Assembly: GCF_047663525.1 (NCBI RefSeq)
Contig: NC_092587.1
Span: forward strand, 46,832,501-46,896,500
DNA from: Anas platyrhynchos
Lineage: Eukaryota > Chordata > Aves > Anseriformes > Anatidae
Reading direction: 5' to 3'
DNA length: 64,000 bases
The first letter of the stretch is position 1; the number at the start of each line of letters is the position of its first letter. This document shows positions 1 through 12,100 of this stretch, in pieces. A program made the translations under genes and the position numbers. A model generated the notes under the pieces. The model saw only the letters and a list, made by a program, of their open reading frames with translations, was not told the origin of the DNA and searched no databases.

Positions 1-18
1 ATTTCGGTCTGTTTACAG

Positions 19-139
19 CACCACCGTAACAGTGATGTTTAATCAGGAAAGAGGTCTGGTGACTAATAAAGATGAAGAAATGGTCAGAGAATGGAAAGGG
101 CCTCGGGATGGCAAGCTTGCCCAGCCAGTTATCGCACAG
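19..139 (+). CDS. Unnamed gene, exon a (first visible)
   Basis: Only one frame is open, giving TTVTVMFNQERG through KLAQPVIAQ, then a GTAATA donor at 140. A CTGTTTACAG acceptor at 9-18 would start the exon at 19. However, the same frame stays open back to base 2 (FRSVYS), so the exon may begin left of the window. Confidence 0.75.
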
Positions 140-3100
140 GTAATATTTATTGCTTTACCTTTATTAATATTGTTCTTACCTCTCCCCTCAGCCCCCCACT
201 TTTAGTATCTCTGAGGTAGCTGAATTGCAAGGAACATGAAGCTTACATTTCTTCTTAACACATTTTACAAAGATTGGCTTTCCCAACAACCTCTACATGA
301 GTTACCTCTTTTTTACTCATATTGCTCCTTTGGGAAGAAAGACAAGGAGATTGCCTAGGACTGTTCTAACTCAAGATTTCAATAAACAAGAATTCCATCA
401 TCCCTGCTAGATTCATTTTGGAATAAACTTTTCTGAGCTGGAAATGTGAACGAGCTATTTCTCACTTTTCTTTTGGGTGTGGTCAGTAACAGGCTATTGT
501 TTGCCTGCCTTTAGTCCCAATCCAATTACCCCTGAAGTTCATGAAAAGACTTCCACTGCTTTGTAGTTACCAAATCTGGGCCTAGCATGCCACAAAAATA
601 CCAGAAATTAAAGTAAAACATTTGCAACCCAAGTCAGTAAGCATGCCTTCAGGCACAGAGTTTATAAACACACCATTATTTACTGTGGTTGGGTCAGGTG
701 ATTTGCTCTTTCTTGCTACTAATGCAGAGCTACTGGCAGGAGGCTTGGTATTGTATGCAGGGCATGCGTTAAGACCCAGACAGAATGACAGGTAGCCAAG
801 TATATAACAGGTTTTCTTTTCTTGGCTCATGCTACCCAGGCTGTCAGCTGATATGAAGGAGTAACTTCAAACAAACAAATGGCAATGAAGTTCTTACAGC
901 TGACATTACTCTTTGGTATAGATAAATATTCAGGGTTGGATATTTTCTGTAAACTGACCTTTGTTTATTCTATAAGGTCTGCAGGAGTTGGAGACTTCTG
1001 AAATATCATGCTGTATCTGTGGTTTGGCTTTTACAAAGTCTGTAAAGGTTATATCAGATAATTATCGAACCACTTTGAATTATCAAGTACAGATTATAGA
1101 GTGTTACTGCAAACTATGTGCTGCAGTAAACGGATGTTCTTCAGGAGTCACATGAAAATGGATATGAGTTCAGTAAAACTGTGCAACATAATTCTGACTT
1201 TCTTTGAATGGGTAGGAGCATCAGAGACAGTGCAAACTGGCTTTTTGTTTAAATAGAAGATAGGAAAAATGGTTCCAAGACTTCTGCTTGGTGTCACTAG
1301 GGTGTTTTTCATGGTCTGTGCACAGACAATGCTAAAGGCTTTAGTGACCATGATTTTCATAAATTACATTGTATGTGTCAAAACGCTGATTCTTTACTGG
1401 TGGCTAAACAGTCCAAACCTTGCCTACTCTCACCAGCAGCAGTAGTTAAAGGGCAAGCACAGACTAGCTCTTCATGGATCTGTCCATGCCTGACTCCACA
1501 GCTTCTCTGCCTCAGAAGCAGATCCACTTTCCTGAGTGGTTTCAAATGTTTCTTGTACCTTCCTGCCATACAGCATCACCTTCCAAAACATGCACAATCT
1601 CAGCATGCTTTCTTTGGGCAGGAGTCATCCAGACAAAGTGCTGTCTGTCCACAGTTCATATGTTAGAAGGTAACTTTACAGGATTCAGATGAGACTGACC
1701 AAACTAAACTTGTTTGGAAGAGTAACTCTGATCATTTCCTCACCAATGACCAACCGTCTTGGATAATCAACTCATTGAGGCTTCTTCAGTCGGACTCTTC
1801 CATCTACCATATATGAGAAAATGTGGTGGAGTTAGCAAACCTTTTTTCTCTTTCAGATTCATGAATACATCGCAGTGAGGATTACAGGGTGCTTTGCAGT
1901 TAGCTTGGTCTACAAGTGGCAACATGAAAGTGCGTGCTTGCCTTTGTCACCGCTGCAGGGTGTGGCTCTTCCACAATTAGAGGAATCGGTATGTTGTAAC
2001 TGCTACAGTATTGCATTTTACTAAGGACCTTGAAAATATTATTTGCTCTGCAAACTCTGGAATCAGTGAGCTTTCCTATAAAGTGCACTTCCCAACATAA
2101 GTGGTAAGTGCAGCGTTACAGAGTGATCAAGTAAGAGCTTCCAGAGACTTGGGTATTCATTTCCAGTGCATTTATGCTGAAGTCCACCTACTGGCCCAAA
2201 GTGAGGCATCTTTCCATGTGCTTAGGTTCCTATTTCTGCCTTTTTTTTTTTTCTGGCTTAATTTTTTAATGTATTTCCTGCTAATACCTTTTGGTGATTA
2301 AGTCCTTGTCACCCTACATCCCGTGTTTAGTCTATAGGTGCAGCTTTAACATTTTCAAATGTTAATTTTTGCTCAGAAAGAATGGCTAAGTCATATCTAT
2401 ACTTTTCTAGAATTCTGTGGCCCACCAGATAGAATATTAAGTGCATTGACCCAGCACATTTTGAAGTAGTTATATTGTGCTGCCGATGGGGGTATTGAAC
2501 GAAGCCCTAAGAAATCCTGATCCAAATCTTTCTTGTCTTCACTTCTGTGCAGTGAGCTGGCTATTGAACTAGGTTAATCATCTGGCCAATGCCCTACATC
2601 TTTGTGGCAAATACTCTATTGTAGTTCAAAGTTGGATTGAAATATACTGTTGGTAGAACAGACTTTTTTTTTTTGTGGTTTGGAGGTCAGGAAAAAGATA
2701 GTTATGAAATAGTTGTTGGAAAAGCAGAAGAAATCTATCATCCAAGTAAAACAAAAACAAAACAGTCTGTGCTTGTTCAGAGTTTATTTCCTTCTTCCTG
2801 CTATATATGAAAGTATTTAGTCTAGAAAATGTAAAAACATACATTGCAGGTCTATAAGAGGCATGTATACACATGTTGTTGGTTTTAAGAGAAATATTAA
2901 GTCCTAAACTTCTGAGAAATTAAATTTGTTGTTTTTAAGTGACATTTTGTAAAATCGTTTCATTGTGTGTAACTCAGATGTTAGAATGCAACCGATGGAA
3001 CAATTACAACTAGCATCACCATCTTAAGCAAAAAAAAACCAAAACAAAACAACAAAAAACTCACACATATTTCTGTTTATGTGGGAAAGGAAACATTCTA

Positions 3101-6100
3101 AATGAGGGAACATAAAGGTAGTAAATGAGCATATTTGAAATCTAACCTATTTCTGATTTGTTTGGAAACAAAAATGATTCAAACTGTGTTTCATGAGCTG
3201 GATCTTATTTTTTTTAACAGTTTGTCAGTTCTTTGTTAAAAGAAAATAGAAACTCTTAATACATCCTATAATACTGTACTCTAACACTGGGGTGAGAAGC
3301 TATATTTTATTTCTTCTAATTCGAGGAGTGCCTGGGCTGTAACAGAGATAGAACTACCCTTGAGTCCTTGCAACACTGCTATCTGAAATGCCACCAGAAT
3401 AGGTCTTCTTGAGATTAATAACTCACTGGGTATCTTTCTCCCATGGAGTTGGAAGGGTCACTGCTCTGCGGGATTACAAGGAAACAGGGAGAATTGGTGT
3501 AGCGGGAGTCACAGTTTTGGCTCATTCACAGCCTTGTGTAGGTGTTTAGAATGTATACAATTCTCAGTTCTGACTTCTTTATACCCAGAGCATTCCTCAA
3601 CACAATGCGGAGGTGGAGAATTTGACTTTAGGAGGATTTGACTTGAAATGGCTGACATAGCAAATTCCACCTGGATAAATTTTATAAAAAAGGTACAGCA
3701 GATGGCAAAGGTCTGAGTCAGAGACAGCCTATGTCTTCAGTTACCCTGCTGGCACAAGGGAGTGTCAGTAAAAACCTGTGAAGAAGGTGTGTCCTGGAGC
3801 TTTTACTGAGTCAATTTAATCTGTTATGGGTCTTCACTCTCTAAGACTCTGCACTGACTCGTTTAGAGACACCTCTGTTACATACACCAGATGTACATGT
3901 ATATGGTGTTCTGCAATTTCCCTCCTCCAAGCACATTTATTTCTCTTTAAACACTAGTGGGCCAAAAGAACTGATTATTTTGAAAGGTCAGACTTTTTTG
4001 AAAATGGATATGAGAAGGTGACATTTGCTTACATCAGAGTATCAGCTGTAGTTAGTGCCATTTTAAATACTTGTACTTGTTATTTCATTGTAGATTAAAT
4101 GACAACACCAAACATGGTCAAAACTAAGAAATGAATGAGACCAAAATCTAGCATAGAATGAAAAATATATTTTACTCTTTACAGGAGAGAATCCTATAGC
4201 TGTGGAGAAAAGTGGGTTATCTGGTGTCTACACCAATTTAAAGAACTAGGGAAACAAAAATAAAACCACAACAGTCTGACAGCTCCTGTCTGAAAAAGAA
4301 AATCACAATAAGGAAAATAAAGAAAAAGAAATAAAGAAAATAAAGAAAAGCACAATATTGAAAATGATTATTGTGGATGACTGGGTGAATTATTACCGAA
4401 GAGCCCTAGGTCAGGCATGGCCAGAAAACAGCTCAAGTATGGTTTTATGAGCTTGGTTCTGTTTCAGCAGGTACCACATTAGACTGAATATTTATCTGAA
4501 AGTCAGCCCCAGACTGACCATCAGAGAATCTGGAGACTGCTGGCTTGAACACCAAAGTAGACAGGAGGCCTACAGGCAGCTTGTTTCTCAAATCGGTGAG
4601 CAGGCACTTGCATATGTGGTTCCTATGAGGTCAGCAGATATTTCTGTGCTGAGTGTTTCCATACAGCACGGCACCAAAATTACCAGTCAAGTGCTAAAGA
4701 AGCCTCCTAGATAACTGGCAGAGTTCGAGCTGCATCGGTGTACCACTGCATTTGAACTGGTCAGTCCTGCAGGGACTGGGCAGCTTAATGAAGGCCCAGC
4801 AGCATGCTGATGCACCGAAATTTGCAGGGCCAGGCTAGTACCTCTGCACAGTACTGCCCTGAGCCAAGCAGAACAACCTGTTCAGGGATCTCTGAAGTGA
4901 GGTACAATGCACTGTACACATACCTTGATATTATTCAAGCTGACCACAGACAGTGGATCCCAGCCTGATGCTGAAGAAATCGCTGTGGACGCTGTGGCAG
5001 GTAATGAATGCCCTGTTTGATTCCCTACTTCCCTGATACTGCAGCTTCTGTTAGACTGAGACTGTAGAGACAGAGGAATAAAGGCTGGGAAAAGAGGAGA
5101 AAAAAAAAAAAAAAAGAAAAAAAAAAGAAAAAGTGTGTAGTAACCATAAACCTCTTTGGAAGGTTTTTCTCTGTATTCATTAGACTTAACATTTATATGA
5201 ACTGTCTGGTAATGTAATCCACTGTAAGTACATTTAACTCCTGACAGCATGAAAGCCAGGCCTGGGCAGAAGGTGAATATAAGCTTGTTTTCAGCCTTGA
5301 ATGGAATGAAATTGATTTAGAGAGCTCATGCTGGTGTATTACATGCCATGAGAACCATTCTGTGAGTACTTGTTACATAAAAGCCTCCGTAATAATACAA
5401 ACACAAGCTATAAAAACATGTGGGTTTACTGAATGTGGATCAGTAAAAACGGCACTGCCTGAATTCTGTATCTTTTCTGATTAATTTAGCAACAGATACA
5501 TTCCATATACTGGAGCTCTTTTATGGGGAAGACAGATTGAGCATCACCATATTCCTTATACAGGATTAACTTTCCCTCTTCTACCTTGTTGACATCAACA
5601 CTCATAATATTTTTCCTTGTGATTTATAATCTATCCACCAGACAAACCTGCCAACCTGCCAATTAGTTATACCTAATCCAACAGTCAGGAACTTGTACAG
5701 GGCACGAAGAGGGAAGTGTAAAAGGCTGAGGACCAGTTTTAAGATCTACATTTGAGTTAAGACTTTGGCTTTTCTGTGATTCTGTCATTCTGTGATTGAC
5801 TTTCATTGTTATTTCTCCAGTTTGTATCATGCAGCAGCTGAGTTACAATTATAAGCACACAAACACCATCAGTTACCAAATCAGGGCCTACTTTGTTACC
5901 AGTTTCTGTAGTGGTGGTGTATTTCAGGAATTAACTGCACACACATTCAGAAAACCAAGCTCACAAGTCAGAAAGTCCTCTCCTCGTAGATCAAATGAAG
6001 TTGACTCCTCCCTATGGTATGCAACAGGAACCACTCTTATCCTCTCAGGTAATGAGGAGGGGAAAATGAAAGAACTGCTTTTCCCCCAAGTCACTAAATG

Positions 6101-9100
6101 GTTCTTTCATGATTGGTTATTTATGCCACACAGTAGGAATTTACATTCTTTTTCCAGTATTATCAGTACTTCAGAGTCTTTTTTACAAACTCAGCAATGT
6201 CTGAAAATGAACAAAATTAAAGGAAAAAAAGTACTTTTAATTTCAGATGACTTGCCAGTACGTCAACTAATGAAGTAGAAATACCATAAAACTCAAGTGT
6301 TTTATTAGTGCTAATAGTATGTTGAAACTCTAATCTTGTTTTACAGACACGTGTAGCTGAAAATCAGAATTTTACATATTCTCCCCTAGTTCATGAGATC
6401 ATCTATGTTCTCTTTTCCGTGATCCATTTATTTTAGCTTTATTTCCATTTTCCTTCTGTTTCCTTCAGCACATATATTGTGGGCCTCTGCTACTCGCAGG
6501 TCTCTGTTTTAATGCTTTCCTCTTGGCACAACCATTTGGGGATTGATCCAATATCTCCAAACATGGCAACAATCTTTCTGCAGTCTGTTAGCTTCAGAAG
6601 GCTTCAGGAGAGACTTGTGGTTTTTAGAGCCCTTCCCTTCCCTTCCCTTCCCTTCCCTTCCCTTCCCTTCCCTTCCCTTCCCTTCCCTTCCCTTCCCTTC
6701 CCTTCCCTTCCCTTCCCTTCCCTTCCCTTCCCTTCCCTTCCCTTCCCTTCCCTTCCCTTCCCTTCCCTTCCCTTCCCTTCCCTTCCCTTCCCTTCCCTTC
6801 CCTTCCCTTCCCTTCCCTTCCCTTCCCTTCCCTTCCCTTCCCTTCCCTGTCCAAGCCCAGGGTTAGTTCTCACTGTGAAGTTGTGTTCAGAGATAGCATC
6901 ATTCAGAGCAGTGTGGCAGGTTTTTATTGAAGAAATTATATCTTCACCAGAAGTGCGAAGGTCTCTGGATCTTGGCCCTTCTGCTGCGTGCTTTGGTCTA
7001 CAGGACCAATGACCTACAGAACCCAACTCCCCCAGATGTTGAAGGACTTCTCAAACAAATTAGCCTTCATCACACCTGTGAAAGGCAAATAAAGGCAGCA
7101 CACATAGCACATATACCTGAATATGAAATGAGTACACTACAACCAGCTGTTGGAGGTGCCTAGGATGCCTTCAGATAGTTAGGGATCATCCTTTGAAATC
7201 TGCTCTTGGCTGCTACCACAGCCTGTCTGTCCAGCCCATCTGGTCGAAGCACACCCCTCTTCCTCCTGGCTGCACGGTTTCAGAGGCTGTGCTTTTCCAG
7301 AAGCCAGCAGCTCCACAGAGCCCACAGTTGCATCAGACCTTAAATACCTGAAACACTTAGATGACTGCACACCTCAGATAACAGAGGGTGCCTTGGCCTA
7401 GGCCTGTCATTTATTGAGGTGATTTAAAATGATTCTTCAGTCTGTGCTTGATGTATTTGACAATCTAACTTGCTAACAGTTTCCCCTAATTTTCTCTTTC
7501 TTGTGACAGGAACAAGCTGTGGGGCACACTGCAGGCTGCTTGTCCTGCTGTGCTTCAAAGAACTGTGATGGAAGGGGAGACACGCAGGTGTCGTAGTCAT
7601 CAGATTCCCTACGTGTCAGACCTGGAGTACCATCACCTCATTAGCAACCCAGTGTCCTTTAAGGAGCAGGTTACAGTGGTCACAGAAGTATGCCTTGTGC
7701 CCAGGTGGGTTTTATCAGACAGTGATAGTTTTTCCAACACATGGTTGAAAACTTTAAAGATTCTTTTAGGAATAAATTTTCTATTTATCTGATTAATAAA
7801 ATATATGAAAAGTGGTCTCAACAGAAACATCAAACTAGCACCAACTCCAAATATGTATTCTACAGGAAAATTAATAATAAAAATATGAAACAAAAACTTC
7901 AAAAATGATAAAAAGTCAAAAAAAACCCACTAGATTTTCCTATAAAAAGGACATTTCAAAACAAATAGTTTCTGAAAATGGAATATTATTTGGATCCATG
8001 TCTTTGAGGATGGAGAAAATCACTATCCCTGTCTTAAAGGAATTCCTCACATCATTTGTTTTTGTAGGAAAGCTGAAGGAGTAACCTTTGATCAAAATCC
8101 TTTGATGTAGAGCAGGGACCTCAAACCTTAATTAATAAAGCCTAGAACTGAGTCTTGAGGGGCTACCAGGGAACCCTGAGGCAGTGTGTGTGTTAGGGCT
8201 ACTGGGGCATTGCAGGCCCCAAGGATTACTTACCACAACAATCTATTGCACTGATTGACCAAAAATTTGGCATTTGGTAGCAATGTAACAAAGCTTTTTT
8301 TTTGTTGTGTTATTGTTGAAACATTTGGGCTACCAGGAATCAGCAATCTCTAACAAAAATGAATGAAAAAGATTCCACACAGACACATGCTGATTAAAAA
8401 TTATAAACCAGCTCATTTTGATTGCTGTATAAACTTAATGAGAGATGATTTAATGCAAGACTCTGTCTTCACATTCACACACTAAGGAAATATACAGCAA
8501 AAATATCTTTGTGTAAATCTGTATTTAGGAGGACTGGAAATAGGACTAAGATAAAGTTGGGAAGGGCAAAGAAGTAAACTATAGGTAATACAATAAATTC
8601 TTTTATAGTAGAGAATGTTTTTTTTTTGTTTTAGTCCTCAGGATATTGTTTATAATTGCCTTTAAAATTTCCCAGTAAAGGTAACAGAGGAAGTGATAGT
8701 ATAGACTCAATAGGCATTTTTACCATCTCAACATCTCAACTTCGTGGCCACAACAGTAAACATCAGTGACTGTTGTATTCAAAGTCTTCCCCTCGTCCCT
8801 AGACATTGGTTGACTTGCACTGAAATTAAAAGATTAAAAAGATTTGAGTTGTAGATACAGCCTCAATTCCAATTAAGGCATCAAAATGACTTTTTTCACT
8901 GTGTCTTATTTATCAATTCCTTCAGAAACTATTTACACAGCAGCTATCATTTCTGATTTGTATTTGAAAAGTTGGCATACAAGAGGTCATATTGTGGCTT
9001 TCATGAAGTCTTTGGGAAAAAGCTATGAATTTCAGCACTAGCGGGATTTTTAATTCAAGAAGCAGAAAATCTAAATCTGAATTAAATATTTATATTTTAT

Positions 9101-12100
9101 GTAAAGAGAAAAAGGAAGAAAGTAAAGATGTTTTCATCTAAATTTTCATATTGTTCTTTCTTCCTGAAAGCCTGGCCTCAAAACCAATTTGGGAAATGGG
9201 TGGAAAAAAAACACGTGGAAAAAAAAACCACTTGTGTATTGTCTCCTTGTCTCACGGTGTGGTAAGCTGCAGGTGGCCCCTGCTCACTAATGGCAGGGGC
9301 ACAACACTTGTGAAAGTGAGGGTTCCAGAGGATTATGACAAAGTCATACAGAAGGTGCACAGCAACTAGCTACTACCCCTGTTATCTTAACTATGGATCT
9401 GATTTTACAAATCAGAGGAGCAGTTTCTTTTGAAAAAACAGACTCACAAATAGAAATTGAGAAATTTAGAAGCTCCTGTCGCCAAATACATAGTGTGAAG
9501 AACCACAGCTACTTGGTCTGACAGAGAAAGGTAATTCAACTGAGTTCTTAAGGACTTGTTTGGAAGGAATGCACTGGTCATGCAAAATTGACCACCTACT
9601 TAACTATATAATTGTGCTTCCCTTCTTGCTTTAGGGTTGTCTGGATTCCTTTCGCCTCCTCAAATACGACATCGCCTCTGCAGATGCATTTACAGATCAT
9701 AGAGGTTCCCTGTTGGAACAGAGACATAATGTAGCTCCTGGCATGTTTTCGGTATGTTAAAAATATTGCAGTCAATTATTTAACTTCTAATGCTATTACT
9801 GTGATCTGGTTACAAATGAGTGACTCTGGGATTGCCACATGTCGTGAATATTTGTGCCAGCAGGAGAGCAGATTGCTAGTCTGCCTTCTGCAGAAGTACA
9901 GGCTGTCACCCCAGCGGCCCTCACCCTTCTCTGTGTGTTAGTTCAGGATTTACGATGCATCAGGTCATTCTCCTTCTACTTGCAGAGGGCAGGAAGCACG
10001 TGCTACTTGCCACAGCATTAGAAAACGAGCATTATTTCTTCCTGTTGACTCCAGTAATTAGATGTAGCCATCTATGCACTTAACCCCATTTCTGCTTTAT
10101 CTGTGGCAAAAAGCCTTCAAGCACATCACACAACGGTGCGTTTCAGTATTTAAAACAACAACAACAACAAAAAGCTTCAATTTTCCATCATTCTCAGAAG
10201 TACCTTTTGAAAATCAGGCAAATGTCTAAGACGAAGCGTGGACTAAAGTTAGTTTTACATACTTGTATATTTTTCATATGTGCTCCGAAAGCATTAAAAT
10301 TCCTTGCAAGTGTTTAATTCATTTTTCATAGGTGGTTTGTTCCATTAAAGTTTTGCATGCAAAACATAGATTGCTTGTCTTGAAATACGTTATTGTTGTA
10401 ACACTGTGAGAAAAGGATTCTCCAGGTCTTGTTCACCTCTGTTGCAAGCTGTTATTAGGCTATCTTGTTTTGCATCTCACAGAATTGCGTTATAATTGGA
10501 TTTTCATAATCTTCACATCTTTTCATAAACAACAGTACAAGTGCCGTTTTGCTGGGTTATTTTAATCACTTTTTCCCGGTAGGAGAGAGTCCCCACTCAT
10601 TAATGTTTGATTATTCTTTGTCTGCCTTCTTCATAATGGAAAGGAGCAAGTATTGCTTCCTGCGTTTGCTTTATACCTTTGTAGCAGCGACCATGGCATT
10701 AGAAGATCTTTCAAATATGCTTTCATTTCAGCTACTTTAAAATTAAAGTTATTCCTGTTGGTTAGGAACGAGCTATTCCTGCACCAAGAAAAAATTCTCT
10801 ACAAGACACCCACCTGTGATGAACTGCTCTGTCCACTGGGTGACACCAGCAGTCCATCTGACATTGCTTAGCTGTGTATAAAACCTCAGAATACGTATCT
10901 GGAGAAGATTAAATTCTTAACCACTCAGCTTCTGTTATCCTGATAATACTAATAATGTTTTCTTCCTCTCTGGTGGCAAAGTGATATAAATAATTAGAAA
11001 AAGCAAATGAAGAAAAAACAACAACAACAGAACAAAAACAAAAGCAAACAAACAAAAAAAAACAATCCCACTGCTTATACAAAGTGGGAAAATAGCCTGT
11101 AAAGTCACAATCAACTGAGGGTCTATTGCAGAAAAAGACAGAGATTATATAACAGACAGAGATTCCGTGTTTTAGTATGAATAATCCACAGCTGAGAATG
11201 AGAATGATTGTTAGCAGCTCTGAGGAACTCATTTAACCTGTTACTGAGGTGCACTTTGCTTCTGTTCTGTTACCTTTTTGCATTCCCACGTGGAAATGAT
11301 TTATTATGTTTGAAAGAAAAATGAGAATAATAAGTAACATTTTAGGTTTCACGAACTGATTATCTTTATGACAACTCTTACCCTTCTTTAGTTTTAAAAC
11401 CAGTTTAAACACATCATATGGTATATATGCGGCTTTGATTTTTTTTTTTAACCATTAATTCATTGCTACAAAGATAAGACACCAGCATTAGCTCAATTTC
11501 TGTCAGTGCTCAGATACAGACAGAGAAACAAAAGATATATGAGGAGTAAAACCTAAAACCTAATTAGCCTGTTATCATGGTCTTAATTACTGCTTTTAAA
11601 AACTGAATGATAAAGGCAAGGTGGCTAGTTCTTTTGCTTCAACAAGACACTAACCATTGTTTAAGGAAAAATGGAGTTTGTTTTTAGGAATATGTTAATA
11701 GTTTTTTCTTCAGTACTACTAATGCCTCTCAGGTAACAAATCAGGTCAAGCAAACAAAGAACGCCAAGGGTGTGAGCCTGGTTCACCTTGTTACACCCCC
11801 TACAACATTTCAAATGATTACCAAACAGTGAGCATCCTGTAAGGCCTTGGCTGTTTCCAGGGAGGAGTCAACCCACCCTGAAGCAGTTCCCAGTCAGCCC
11901 CCCCAGCTGCCACCGTGCTCAGCTAGAACAGATTTACCCACCAGTGAGACCAGCAGCAATCCCCAACAGTTCCATGGGGCTGGCTGTGAAGGGCAAGACT
12001 TGGCCAAAGAAAGCCACGCTGTCCGAGTACAAGCATTCCCTATGGAGCACAGGATGCTAAGGAGGGCTGCCAGAGACAGCAGCTCCACCTCTCTTGTTAT

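Larger units (their letters stand above)
1989..5927 (+). other. Intron b-c of the unnamed gene
   Basis: 3.9 kb of AT-rich sequence. It contains short A and T runs, an A-rich tract at 5101-5134 and a probable CR1 tail near 5775. A possible short exon near 4937-5001 (open, ending before GTAATG) was considered but has a poor acceptor and would break the phase. Confidence 0.6.

Noticed and set aside
4937-5001. Possible extra exon of the unnamed gene (LTTDSGSQPDAEEIAVDAVA)
   Set aside because: The acceptor has almost no pyrimidine tract, and including it would break the phase between exons b and c.
6479-7026. Open frames of 76-177 codons through the CCCTT repeat on both strands
   Set aside because: A pure 5-bp unit with no stop triplets is open in all frames. 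PSLPF and GREGK repeats are not evidence for a protein.
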